This document shows positions 1 through 11,515 of a stretch of 64,000 bases of DNA, piece by piece (positions within the stretch are counted from its first letter, which is position 1; the number at the start of each line of letters is the position of its first letter). The DNA is taken from positions 1-64,000 of the forward strand of contig VTPC01000679.1 of the NCBI GenBank assembly GCA_011009095.1, written 5' to 3'. The DNA comes from Ignelater luminosus (lineage: Eukaryota; Arthropoda; Insecta; Coleoptera; Elateridae). The notes beneath the pieces were generated by a model, which did not search any database, was not told the origin of the DNA, and was given only the letters and a program-made list of their open reading frames with translations. The position numbers and the translations under genes were made by a program.

Positions 1-1493
1 TTTTTTTACTGCGATTTGGGATAAGAGAAGATCAAAATTATAGACTTCAGGTTTTTGTGTGCTTCTCAGGAAAGAAAATATAAACAAACCTCTTCATCTT
101 AAATATAACTCTTTGAAGGTCATTAAGCAATTTATTTATATTCCGTTCAAAATTTTTAAAGAATGCTTGTAAAAAGGTCTCCTCTAAAATCATTACGGAA
201 ATTGACCATTTGGATTAACGACCAACCAGCCAACACCTAACATTGATCACAACAAATCTCTATTTTGTATTGAAAGGCCAAACTCTAAACAGTTGTGTAG
301 AGTGTTCTAGGTGTCTATGTGACTAGAAAGAATAGAAGAGTGGATGTGGTTGGTGTCACACCGTCATACTATCGTGATGGAACAAAAAGATGTCTCTCTT
401 CAAGAGGCAAACAAAGCTTTGGAAGGAATCTTGATTATGAAGACCATAACCTTAATATTATCGTAAGGCAAAATAGGTGCTGTAAGAATTTTAGAAGAGA
501 ATAACTGCACTGTCAATACAAGAAAAGTTGGGACTCAAACAGATAACTGACCTTCAGTTGAAAGTCGGTACGTCAGCTGCTTATTAAGAGTGTTGGCTAT
601 TTCCCAAAGACTGTCAAACGTCTTGCAAAATGACGTGACTTAAAAATAGAATCCGTAACTCTGTATATGTAGACACGTATGCTGCATCAATGCGTGTCTA
701 AGATGAAGATGAAGTAAAACGTGAAGCTGTTGATTGAACTACAAAAATGAGGTATCATTTCAACGGGAATTCTAAAAGTGTTGTCCTTAGATCTTTAAAT
801 CTCTACATTATGTTGAAAGTAAAGCTAGCAACGATCAAGAAAGGTATCTTTCTGACAAAAGGTAGATTCTAGCAGAAATGTCACCAACTCTCATAAAGTG
901 ATTATAAATCGCATGACAGAAATATGGCAAGTTTCAGAGGACAGTTTGACATAAATGTTAACAATTGAACATAACTTAGATAAACCAAGACGTCTTTTAA
1001 AGCAGAAAGAATGTTACACTGACTTATTGATAGGTGAGCCCAGATTATACTTTGTTGCTTTAGGTCTTATGCATCCATGCATCCAAGCTGCTCCAGCGCT
1101 GGTTTGTAAGACTTCGTCGATTTCATCAATGAAAAGTAAATGCTAGATCTCTCTTATGCTATTCAAAAAATCATTTTTAAACATTCTAGAATCTGCCAAG
1201 AAAGAGACACTTTTGTCAGTTCTAGCTTTATGGTCTTCAGGGTGACATCACTTTTCAAGATAATAATCGAACAGTTCTTATCGCAAGTTCCAAAACTTAA
1301 ATAGACTGAGAATTAACTCATAATGTTTTGTTCCTAATAGAGTACATGGTTAACACACGCTGTTCATCTCTTTTGTTTTTTAAGACATATTGAAACTTTT
1401 TGTCTTCATTTGTCTTGACAAATTTAGTTACAATTTTTTTTCGAAGAGTAGAGTCGGGCTTTGCCTTCTATTAATCATCTTAAAAAAACTAAA
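1..1493. other. AT-rich stretch, no recognisable gene
   Basis: Only ORFs of about 60 codons occur and none has a recognisable motif or coding-like composition. I see no RNA gene, terminal inverted repeat or tandem repeat. It is probably intergenic DNA or old repeat too decayed to name. Confidence 0.5.
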
Positions 1494-1829
1494 TAATACC
1501 ACCTTGAAATAAATACGCGTGCAGGAAAGGTTGTGTCAGCCAACAGACCACCCACATTTTTGGAAGAGCAGCTAGCTACCTATGGCGCTTTCAAGAGTCC
1601 CCCTACTAAACTACTTAAGAATGGTAGATACGAAACTAGTGGGACTAACACCTCCAATAGACCACCTATAGCGGCACACATACAATTTTTCCCCTCATTA
1701 ACCTCTTCAAAAGAAAGAGACGCAAGCACGAATCGAGCAGTGCCGGCTAACGCGCTACCTGAGTTGCCCCAAAGTCGATTTTCATCCTGCATTGACCTTC
1801 TTCAAAACGTAAAGAAACTAGGAGATTAG
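1494..1829 (+). other. Orphan open frame, GC-richer than its surroundings
   Basis: An open frame of about 110 codons runs from just after a TAA near 1491 to TAG at 1829. It has no early ATG; the first plausible start is GTG at 1533. It is visibly less AT-rich than its flanks and contains the short phrase NRPP twice, about 40 residues apart. No catalytic or binding motif, signal peptide or membrane segment is recognisable. A decayed retroelement ORF1 or gag piece, or a stray exon, are both possible; the sequence alone does not decide. Confidence 0.2.
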
Positions 1830-3704
1830 TGACGCAATTTGAACCAATCTACACTACAACTTTGTTAGAATTTCCTCGGACAAACAAACTTATCCTTCTT
1901 ATAAAGTCTTCTCAGTAGGAACTAGACAATATGGAGATGAACCAGGCCAGTATTCTTGAAGAATGACTCAACTCAGATAACCAAATCGAACTCTTACAAA
2001 CTTGAAGAAGAATTTATGGAAAATTACAACAAATTACTAAGAGATTAGCGTATCAAGACGTCTTACACTTTTTCCCACAGACTTTAGTATACAATCTGAA
2101 AGTTTCAAATTTGAAAAAGGTGTCTATTGGAGTTGCAAGCTCTTTCCAAATAATTTCAAAATTGCAGGAAGTTTTAAAATGGGAAGATTCAATGAGAGAT
2201 CGAAACTTTCCCAATCTCTGTTTTGAAGAGAACCCATTTTGAGCAGAGTCTAACGAAAGATAATTTATCAAAGATATCAAGACAGAGCAAATCTAATTTA
2301 ACTTATTTCAAAAAGGCAATGGAGATCGTAATTTTTGAAATGCAATGCACAACTGAAAAAAATCATTTATAGAAGACACCTTAAATGCTGCTCCTTCAGT
2401 AGAAAATAGCCTTTTGCCACTAGTTGGCCGTTAAAGAAACAAGTTAGCTGACTGCTACAGAGTATCAAAATGACGTGGGCCTTAAAACGAGTTTCTCTTC
2501 TGATCAAGTAGAACTTTGTAAAAAAACTCCTGGGTTTGGTTTTCTCTACATGGAAACACGGACACATGTTACTTTGATATTATTATCTATTTGAAATGTT
2601 GGTTTGGTATGTACCCTCCAATAATTATCTAAAGAGAGTTACGTAAATACCACCACAGAGTGTCTAACTGCTCCCACCAATTAGTCATTTCTGGTGGCTT
2701 AAGTTCGGGACATCTTCCTGTTTATAAAGAAGAGACCAAGCCCACTAGGCACATAGGGAATTTCACTGGTTAGACAAAGTACAAGCGAGATATAGAATAA
2801 GCGAGAATCACCCTCATCTCTTGCAACACAAACAAGCGCTTGCTATACGCCCACTTTGTTTTTAATCCGTATCAATTCATCTGTTTCCAAGGTAACGCGT
2901 TTTTACTCTCTCCAAACAATGCAACTTTAGACTCCCTTGTATATTGCATTATCTTGAAAAAAAAAACAAGAGGATAAAACTTATTGAAAACTTCTAGGAA
3001 ATAAACTTAAAAAAAAGAATTTCTACATCAATAAAATTATTAGATTAAAGTATCAATTAGAATTCATTTTCCAGTCAAGTAGCTTTAAAATTTTCTTATT
3101 TTTCCTTTTCCTAATCAATACAAAAAAAAGAGAATTTCTGAAACTTCCCTATTTGACAACTCTTCATTGTATGTTTTTCTTCAGCAGTAAATTTTTGTAA
3201 TTTACATGACTAAGTATTTGAAAGAATGATGAAATTTAATATTTAAAATACTTCAAAACTTTCAATTCAAAAATAAATAAAAAGATTGCAAATTTCGTGC
3301 AAATAAGATCCACCTAAAAATTTTATACAAGTTTCAAGTTGCGAACAAAAAATATTTAAAACTTACTTCCTTTTTTCTGTTGACCTTTCCCAAACAGTTT
3401 AGGAAATTTATTTGGAAACTTTTAAAATAATAGATTTAGAAGTTTGTAGACTGAATTTTAAATAGCTGATGGGGAAAAGTTATCGGTATAGAAGATACTC
3501 TACAACATTACAAAAAAAGTACCTATAATGCTGGTTACCGTAACCTACTTTTCATAAATTTAGTTAATATGAAACGGAATTTGTTTGATCGAACTATAGG
3601 AATTTTACAACTTTAATATTTTTTAAAAACGTAAAATTATTAAACGCAAATTGAAAATCAAAACTGACTGATTTTGTATACTACATAAAATATACTTAAA
3701 TAGA
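1830..3704. other. No recognisable gene
   Basis: Short ORFs only. A stretch near 2093-2160 resembles another near 4883-4957 (both contain TTCTTTCCAAATAA or a close variant in a similar context), so part of this is probably an old dispersed repeat. The 2940-3660 part is nearly pure AT-rich sequence. Confidence 0.4.
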
Positions 3705-4290
3705 CAAGTGGCCTTGTGAAGGAAGTTGATGTTAGGTAGCCTGGAGAAGAGAATTCAAGAATAAGTCAACTAAATGTTAGTGGAAAGAAACACCGACTCT
3801 AAACCACCTCAGGTGGTCTTGTACAAGAGAGGGTTAAAACAGGTGGCCTGATAGGAGATGGGGCTCAATAGTAGGCCACGTTAATTGGTCTGGTAATCTA
3901 TAAGGCCCAACAATAGGACTACCGCAGGTAACCTATTGGAAGGTATTGATATTATTCTGGGATAACCATTAAGAGAAAACTGCAGGTGGCCTTGTGATTG
4001 GTGAATTCCGATAGCTGGCCACCACAGATGACTTAGTAAGTACAAGTAATGAATGTTAAATAAATTGAGGTAAAGCACAGTTCGAGCCACCGCAGGTAGC
4101 CTTGTGTTTGATAAACCCCGATATCTGATCACCACAAATGGCCTGGGGCAGGGTAATAAATGTCAGGGAGCCTGAGGAGAGTAGGATTTTAGCATAGGTC
4201 AACTAAATACCTTAGTAGAGAAAAAATGTTCTTTAGGCTATCGCAGGTAACCTGGTAGTGATTGAGACTTAATACCAGTAGTAGTAACTA
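3705..4290. repeat. Degenerate minisatellite with CCRCAGGTRRCCT-like core
   Basis: The phrase (C)GCAGGTGGCCTTG and close variants recur at about 3705, 3810, 3839, 3923, 3982, 4092 and 4243, with irregular spacing of roughly 30-150 bp. The 3982 and 4092 copies share about 50 bp after the core (GTG...TTGGTGAA / TTGATAAA, then CCGATA.CTG and CACCACA). A longer pair also matches: the region after 3727 (GTTAGGTAGCCTGG then GTCAACTAAAT) resembles that after 4162 (GTCAGGGAGCCTGA then GTCAACTAAAT). It looks like an old, diverged tandem array with rearrangement. Confidence 0.55.
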
Positions 4291-6567
4291 GTGCTCAACC
4301 TTATGCCACTACATTGCCGAAGTAATCATAAAGAATGTAGAAATGTAGAAAATGAAGAATATAATTTCTGTCCGCATTTAGGCAAAAATGATTTTTGACA
4401 CCCTAGAGATACTATTGAAAAGTCTGAGCTTGTATAGACAATAGTTTGATGCCAGGAAGTCCCAGCAGACTTTTCTCGTGATTCTGCTGAGTTATCTTCC
4501 TACTCTTATTCTTGTCCCTTCTACAAAATAGTTTAGGCTACAACAGATCTTAAGAAGATAAAACGACAGTAAAGGACAAGATCAGAAAATCTTTTATGTG
4601 GATCAAAGTACATAGTTAGAATCCTACCATAAATGTCAGAATGTTATCCTGCAGTAATGATCTAACATGGTTGTTAGAGTTTCTCCGAGATATCCGTTTA
4701 GGATTCTTATGCACTTTACTAATTTCAATTTATTTATTGTGATTTGGTGTACTTATCAAGGTTTACAAGATCACACGCTAACATCGTAGCAAGGTTTATA
4801 AAAATTCTCGAAGCCAAGACTGACTTCAAGAAATGCTTTACGAGGAAAATTTGTCAAATGTACCAAAAAACAAAACACTGCACTGTCTAGAAATCTCAAA
4901 CTACATGGTGCTGTCCATTGGTGCTGGAGGTTCTTTCCAAATAACATCTCCAAAACACATTTTAATAAGAACTAGGCTAGATAGTTGAAATGAAAGAATG
5001 TAGCAAAACGTCGAAAAATCTCAAAAATTCTGCATTGCAAGCAAGATTATCTAAATGATGTTTTAGCCCTAGACCTGACCACTCAGATTTACTCCCATCG
5101 TTGTCAAAATCAAAACAAAAGTTAAACTGATACCTTCCAATGAGATAGTTAGGTATTAAGAGTGAATATTTTTATATTTTCTGAACGACACAAAGCACGA
5201 ACACATCGATCAAAGAACTTTAAATCAAACAGTAAATTATGAAAAGACAAAAACAATAATAATCTTCAACGGGCTACAAAGACGAGCAAGTTTATATTAA
5301 ACTGCCATAGAAGGTTTTAAAACACGTTCTGCACTACTTGCTGCAAATCTTTAAGAGCTGATGAAAACAACGGTATCGAAACCAAATACTAATGAGATGG
5401 TACTACTATGCATCAATGCCCAATCATATTACCTAGTTTCTCACAAAAAAAGTAGAGCGCACGCCTTGAAGTTTGGAAACTTAGAAGAATTAAAGGAAAG
5501 GCTTTAAATATGTACAAATAAATCAAACTTGGACGTTGAGAATTAAGTAAGTTGGATAAAACCTGAGAAATTCTTAAGAAAGCTGCTTTAGAAGTAACAT
5601 CCGAGTCAGAAATTCTTGAGAAATACTATAGAAATACTAACAGAAGTTTATGAAGGAAGCGCTTTAGCCAAAAAGAACGTCTTAAAGAACACAACTGGAG
5701 ATGTTAAAAAAACAAAGAAGACAGAACTCCAACTTTGGGAAACTAAACGTGAAGCTGTTTAGATTTCAATCAAAGTCAAATCTAAGGTTTTTGCTTAATA
5801 CTTTATAGGCTGTTTTGGTTCCGAAGGGTATGCAAGAGGATGATTTTGTGAGCTTGTGATACAAACGGTATTAAAAGAATCTCTACAGAATTCAGCATAA
5901 GAAAAATTATATGTTCCTTCCCTCTCGAGACACACTGTATATAATTAAAAAAAATTTGATTGCGCAAATTTGCTAGAATTTAAAAAAACATGTGATTATT
6001 AAGCAGATGAGCTCTTCTTATTTAAACGAAAAAAGTCTAATTTCTTATCTGTAAAATGTATTTAATCAAGGATAAACAAAAGGAAACTTTTACTATAGAA
6101 AGAAAACGTGAGAATAAATTCCTTTTATACAGCAGAACAAACAAAATAATGCTGAAAGAGAAACCACTTCAATATATTAAGCAAATCAGAAATCATAGAA
6201 ATTTCTTAGTACCAATTCAAACGACAAACTGGAAAACTTAAAAATGTAGAATTAGAAAAGTTGATATTTTAATCTTTCCTTACGACGTTTATTTAAATAA
6301 CAACATTGATTAAATTAAAATTTTAATTAAATTGAAAAAAACATTATATTTAAATTACAATTCTCTAAGCAAAACATTTTTGTTTTTCCTTTGAGAAAAC
6401 TAAATATTTTGTAACGTTCAATTAATTTTTTTAACTATCTAAGGATCGGTAAGATTCAAAGATTTCATTTTATCAAAAATACTTTAGTAAAATTTAATTT
6501 TTTTAAAGAAAATATTAAAAATTTCTATCTTAAAAAGCTAAGCATAAGCCCCTATACGCTTTTTCTA
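4291..6567. other. No recognisable gene
   Basis: Short random-looking ORFs. The segment 5270-5930 is slightly less AT-rich and may be a decayed element, but no frame can be followed for more than about 60 codons and no motif is recognisable. 5940-6560 is AT-rich spacer. Confidence 0.45.
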
Positions 6568-6568
6568 T

Positions 6569-6574
6569 TTTATT
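6569..6574 (-). terminator. Possible AATAAA poly(A) signal for the minus-strand secreted-protein ORF
   Basis: On the minus strand AATAAA lies about 190 nt after the stop codon of the 7081-6761 ORF. In DNA this AT-rich the hexamer is common, so it matters only if that ORF is a single-exon transcript. Confidence 0.2.
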
Positions 6575-6760
6575 TACGTTCAGCAAAAAATAGCAATTTA
6601 CGATACCTATTGTACTTCAAATCTCTTTAAGCAATTTTTCTTGATAGAAGCCTTTTCAAAACAAAACAATAAAGCAGCAAATTATAAAATTGCACTGTCC
6701 AGTGAAATTGCAGCCGTGAAACACCCCAACAGATTCAGGCTTCTAATTTTACTGCAAATA

Positions 6761-7081
6761 TTAATACGCCATCCTTACTTGTCTATCAGCTGCAGTGGGC
6801 AGCAATAATTGAGTAATTCCTACCGGTGGATGTTGTGGTGGTGGCGGTGGCGGAGGTGGCGTTCGCTGTTGGGGTCCTGCTTGGTAAACAGAAGCCTGGC
6901 CCGCAGATATATACTGCGGTTGTGCATACTGTATATGGGGCTGCTGCCTTAAGGGTAGTTGAATAGGTTGCACCTGTTGGGCACTAATGTACTGTGCGGT
7001 TGGATAAACGGGTTGAGATACTGGAATCGCCGAAGTCGCCGCAGCTAATAATAAAACACATAACACTGACTTCATTTTCAC
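6761..7081 (-). CDS. Secreted Gln/Pro/Tyr-rich protein (cuticle- or matrix-type), possibly first exon only
   Basis: The 106-codon ORF starts MKMKSVLCVLLLAAATSA, a textbook signal peptide: basic start, leucine/alanine core and small residues before a likely cut near residues 18-20. The mature part is low complexity: repeated QY/YISA units (QYISA at about residues 30 and 56), many Gln, a run of eight prolines near residues 75-82, and no cysteine after the signal. Such secreted Q/P/Y-rich proteins are common among arthropod cuticular or extracellular matrix proteins, but I cannot assign a family. The last codons read ...DRQVRMAY-stop, and the DNA at the Q codon is CAA|GTAAGG, a good 5' splice site (GT at 6778-6777). 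The true exon could therefore end at 6779 and continue leftward; no downstream exon was found. A TATA box lies about 100 bp upstream. GC and codon choice are visibly more gene-like than the flanks. Confidence 0.65.
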   Translation of the reverse strand: MKMKSVLCVLLLAAATSAIPVSQPVYPTAQYISAQQVQPIQLPLRQQPHIQYAQPQYISAGQASVYQAGPQQRTPPPPPPPPQHPPVGITQLLLPTAADRQVRMAY

Positions 7082-7181
7082 TTAAATATTTAATTTACGG
7101 CAGTATACACACTAGGTGTCTGTAGCGTTTGTACTCTCAAAACAAGGTGGTTAGTTTCATGTGGTTGATAATGACTACAAG

Positions 7182-7189
7182 TATTTATA
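7182..7189 (-). promoter_or_regulatory. TATA box (TATAAATA) for the secreted-protein gene
   Basis: Reading the minus strand, TATAAATA begins at 7189, about 108 bp before the ATG at 7081. Initiation 25-30 bp downstream would fall near 7165-7158 and give a 5' leader of roughly 75-85 nt, a normal length. The position fits, but AT-rich DNA yields such octamers by chance. Confidence 0.4.
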
Positions 7190-8778
7190 TCTTCGCTTGC
7201 CCTACTCTTGGGCGAGAACTTTCATACCAGAATATTATGGAGAAAGGAGTTGTGCAACGCGTAGGGTCGCTGCTCTGTCGTACGACAGTCCTCATCTGTG
7301 AAACCAAGCTGTAGATGTAGGCGTAACCTGATGCAATTTTAGAACTAAAATAAGAATTTGTTAGGCAAATTGATTTTATCTCAACAAGTCAACGTTATCA
7401 TCTTCATAACAAATTTATGATTCATACTTTATTTTTTCTTCCTCATTTCATGTATTAAGAAATTAGAAAAAAATATTAAAATTCTAATCATAACTAATAT
7501 TAACTCATAAAAAGTGTTCTTATTATAACAATTCTTTCTAGATTTTATGTATTCGTGCAATTACAAATTTTTATAGATTGTTCAGCTTCAGATTTCCATA
7601 ATTAACAAGAATTGATTTTCTCTTGCAAGTAGGCCTTAGAAATAATTAATTTTTATTGTTTAACAACAAATGGCTGGCTGCTATAAAAACAACTAAAGTG
7701 TAAAAATGCTTGTTTTTATTACTTTAACTAAAAAATTCCTTGTTTTCTTAAATTTTTGAACTCGTTCCACTTCATAGTTTATTGTATTGACTTACAGTAA
7801 GGTGCTGTAAAAGTAAACAGTTAAAATGAACAATTGAATTTGGCTTGAATAATAAAGTTTATAAATTAGTTAAAGCTAAATATACGGAGGTCGGTTACTC
7901 TGAACGCTATGAGATTACTGAAAATAATATTTTTTGATGTTGCCGTCACCATCATACAGTGGATCATACATGTTAGTTCTAGAAAATAGAAATTTAGGAT
8001 AAAATCAAATATTTGGGCAAATTTCTACCACGATTTTGTCAGAGTATACGTGGATACATAGAAATAATCTTTTTATGAAGTGGTTAAGGTCAGAAGAAAT
8101 AACATTGCAATATTGGAATAGACCAAGTCAGTAATCTCGAAAAATGATCTTCAGATAGTCAGCTGTAGTCGTGTAACAATAATTAGATAACCATATGAAA
8201 TCCTTGCTTGTTGGTTTTAATTTTGCTGTTTTATAATATTGGATATCTTTGTTTCTGAGGGAGTATACACCTTCCAAAAATACCTACAAAGTAACCCATC
8301 AGTAAAGACTTTTTAAGGAATCACACAAGAAACCATTTCAATAAGCCTTGTAATGGAAGAATCAACGAAGGTCGAGTAACTCCAAATCTATGTTTTGTAG
8401 AGAATAATACAACAGATAGCTTTTTTTTTATCTTATCCCTACTTATTTAGGCAATTGAAAAATAATGTCATAAGGAAGGTATTCTAAAAGGCGTTTTATC
8501 GTTTTTGAAAATCACGATTTTCCAAGATAAATCACCAAGGGGAAACGTATAGTTTTTGGAAAGAGGGCACCTTAAATAATTGTTACTTCTCTAACAGAGG
8601 GAACATTTCAAGCCTTTCGCTACCGGGTGGCAGTTGAAGAGACGAAATAGCTGAGTGTTGCAGACCACCAATGCGCCTTGTGTATTCAACCTACTTACGT
8701 AACAATTTTCTTGTCTACCTTGTCTCAAATCTTGTAATTTTCTCACCCCAACAGAATTCTTCAAAACGGATCATTTAC
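7190..8778. other. No recognisable gene
   Basis: AT-rich spacer without a usable ORF. Two short passages resemble each other, near 7885-7935 (GGAGGTCGGTTACTC then AAAATAATA) and 8365-8410 (GAAGGTCGAGTAACTC then GAATAATA), which hints at an old duplication. Confidence 0.4.
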
Positions 8779-8902
8779 TATACAGGGTGGTCCAAGATTC
8801 CGCTCTAGTAAGATAATAGCTTTATGTTAGGAAATAGAAACAAATTGAAAGCAGAACGCAACATAGTGCCTCTGGAAGCATAACCTAAAAATATTTTGAA
8901 TT

Positions 8903-8969
8903 ATACAGGGTGTTCGATTTGTTTGTGGCAGCATCTTACATTATTTTTTCAAATGAAACATCCTGTATA
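8903..8969. repeat. Mini inverted repeat nested in left foldback arm
   Basis: TACAGGGTGTTCGATTTG at the left end is answered about 67 bp later by the inverse of TACAGGATGTTTCATTTG. It looks like a tiny MITE that was already in the sequence when the arms were duplicated, since the other arm has it too. Confidence 0.6.
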
Positions 8970-9337
8970 TTACTTCAGTTTTGGATTCCCTATTACATTT
9001 AAATTTATTTTTATTAACCATATGTTTGGTCTAAATTGCGTCGTTTTCGAGTTATTTAATATCTTTTGAAAAAATTTAGTTTTATATTGTTTTAGAAATT
9101 TTGAAATATTTCTGGAACTAAACAGGATACGAAGATACGATTTGATCATCGTGTCAAATACGGGTTGCTGCATCAATTGTGTTACAAATGACTTTGTTAA
9201 AGATTACTATGGTCCCATGATGGACCATTGAAAATGAAGATCTTCAATCATGAATAACTTGATATTTTTAAATTGAACGATATGAAAATTTTTGTATAAT
9301 CAGACTTAAAATTTAATTTTCTTTCATTTTTATTTAA

Positions 9338-9451
9338 TGCGCTGGTGCGCCATCGTGTTGAAAAATTGTATTTTGTTGTATTGTATTTTGTAAGCAGAGG
9401 TCTATACTTAAAAAATACACTAATTTTTCAACACGACGGCGCACCAGTGCA
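9338..9451. repeat. 114-bp MITE-like inverted repeat in the foldback loop
   Basis: Ends of about 30 bp are inverted copies: TGCGCTGGTGCGCCATCGTG at 9338 and the inverse of TGCACTGGTGCGCCGTCGTG ending at 9451, both continuing TTGAAAAATT inward. Two or three mismatches separate the arms. It abuts the end of the left arm exactly. I could not see a clear target duplication. Confidence 0.65.
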
Positions 9452-10135
9452 TTCTTCACGTTACAAGTCATCTTAATAATACGTATTGACGATGAATTGG
9501 TCGTCATAGCCCTGTAAGATGACCTGCAAGATGTAATGTAGTAGTAGGTACCGTTTTGTTAAAAATTGCTAGAGTTCCTTTCTTTTGTTTTGTTCAAAAC
9601 ACAAAAAAAATATAAATGTACATGTACATATGCATAATTCAAATGTTAGTTGCAACTACTGTTTCTAAGCACAGCCCTCTTTACTAAATATGATCATTTA
9701 AATTAACAAAATTAGCGTTTTTATAAAATAACGCTTAAACCACCGCAGATAGACCCAAAGTCCATTAAATAAAAATGAAAGAAAACTAAATTTTAAGTCT
9801 GACTATACAAAAATTTTCATAGTGTTCTGTTTAAAAATATCAAGTTATCCATCATTGAAAATCTTCATTTTCAATGATCCATAATGGGACCATAGTAATC
9901 TTTAGCAAAGTCATTTGTAACAGAATTGATGTATCAACCCGTATTGGACACGATGATCAAATCGTATCTTCGTATCCTGTTTAGTTCCAGAGATATTTCA
10001 AAATTTCTAAAACAATGTACAACTAGTTTTTTTCAAAAAATATTAAATATCTCGAAAACGGCGCAATTTACACCAAACATGTGGTCAATAAAAATGAATT
10101 TAAATGCAATAGGGAATCCAAAAATAAAGTAATAT

Positions 10136-10201
10136 ACAGGGTGTTTCATTTGAAAAAATAATGTAAAATGCTGCCACAAACAAATCGAACACCCTGTATA
10201 A
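10136..10201. repeat. Mini inverted repeat nested in right foldback arm
   Basis: Counterpart of the left-arm mini element. Its ends read TACAGGGTGTTTCATTTG and the inverse of TACAGGGTGTTCGATTTG, and it retains the perfect CAGGGTG that the left copy has changed to CAGGATG. Confidence 0.6.
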
Positions 10202-10323
10202 TTAAAAATATTTTTAGGTTATGCTTCCAAAGGTACTGTGTTGCTTTCTGCTTTCAATTTGTTTCTATTTCCTAACATAAAGCTATTATCTTACTAGAGC
10301 GAAATCTTGGACCACCCTGTATA

Positions 10324-11394
10324 TGAATCAAACTATTATTATCAATGTGCTTCTGACTTAAATTTGAAACTAACTTTTTACGCACCATTGGCCAATTTTG
10401 GGATAACACTTGAGTTATATCATCTCAAGTCGAACAAATCGAGAGTTACTGAAAGACAAATACCCTTCATTGCGGATCTTAATTCTGAATATTAGAGATT
10501 TGTATCGTAAATAATTCAAAAGAGAGCCTTTTCAGTAAAAGCAATAAGAAAATTAATAAGTAAATATCAAGACAAGATATAACACATCAACGTGTCCATG
10601 AAGCAACCAATCTGCTTTAGTTATTCATTTAGTTGGGTTTTACCTTACTAGCAGATCTTACCAGGAGATCCAAGCAAATAATCTTGTCATACACAAAAAA
10701 GTTCTAGCATTTAACTAAAACTCTCTAATTCTGCTGCATTCATTTTTGTCAAATTGGTCGAATCTAAGACAAATAGAAAAGATTCACACAGTTAGAAAAA
10801 CTCACTAATGTAAAGAATAATCTTATTAATTTTGGTGTTTGAAAAGTTAAACGACTGTCTCAAAAATATAATAGATGTACCTTTGTTGAGATAAAGATAT
10901 CTTGAAAAATAGTTATTGTTAAAAGTAGGTCACAGTTTCTGCTATAGAATTCTAGTGAACCTGGAAGCGGTGAGCAATAAAAATGCGTAGTATAGCTTGA
11001 AATGACTGAACTCTTCAGAATGTATTGCATAGATTATTCAAATCACTTGAGAACGATTAATTTTCCAGAATTTATTGCACTTGCAAATTCTATCTACTTA
11101 GAAATTTCTAGGTCTACCTTTATGAGTGAATTGTCAGAGCATCTAGAAAAATGTGTTTTGTCTACATTTTCGATGCCTCGTATTTGATAACCTCCTACAT
11201 AGATTGTACATGAGAAATCTGTTTTATAATATTGTGTGTTACTAATAGCAAAGAGATTTGCCAAAATTGTAACCAAATATTTATACTTGGAAACCCTTGA
11301 TATTATTAATAATAATTAGTACTGTAAAAACCAATAGTCAATTTTGGGCCTTTTTACCAAAAAGTTCAGAATTGATGACTGCAAGGTTTCTATT
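10324..11394. other. No recognisable gene
   Basis: AT-rich, with short ORFs only and no motif, structured RNA or repeat that I can support. Confidence 0.45.
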
Positions 11395-11515
11395 CTCTGT
11401 AACATAAAATTGATTCAAGGTAAGACAATGAGATACTTAGGTGCGAACCTAGATGGAAAGCTATCCTGGAAGAGTGGCAAATGTAATCTTATTCTGACAC
11501 TACGCTAGTATGGTG
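11386..11515 (+). pseudogene. Small LINE reverse-transcriptase relic
   Basis: One frame reads ...TMRYLGANLDGKLSWKS, which matches the region after the catalytic box of jockey-clade RTs (usual form xxYLGxxLDxKLxWKxH). A stop follows within about 30 codons and nothing convincing remains on either side. Only about 40 codons support the call. Confidence 0.45.

Larger units (their letters stand above)
8779..10323. mobile_element. Foldback DNA element with 559-bp inverted arms and TA target duplication
   Basis: The left arm (8781-9339) and right arm (9763-10321) are inverted copies of equal length, about 95% alike over the outer 190 bp that I aligned by eye. Both begin TACAGGGTGGTCCAAGATT reading inward. 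TA dinucleotides at 8779-8780 and 10322-10323 fit the TA duplication of the Tc1/mariner superfamily, but no transposase is present and the family is uncertain. A 423-bp loop separates the arms. The open frames of 68 codons at 8970-9176 (minus) and 9926-10132 (plus) are mirror images caused by the palindrome and are not good evidence for a protein. The arms could form a long hairpin in single strands or in read-through RNA. Confidence 0.85.

Noticed and set aside
8970-9176. 68-codon minus ORF and its mirror at 9926-10132 (plus)
   Set aside because: Both are produced by the same inverted arms. Their similarity reflects the palindrome, not protein conservation; no domain is seen.
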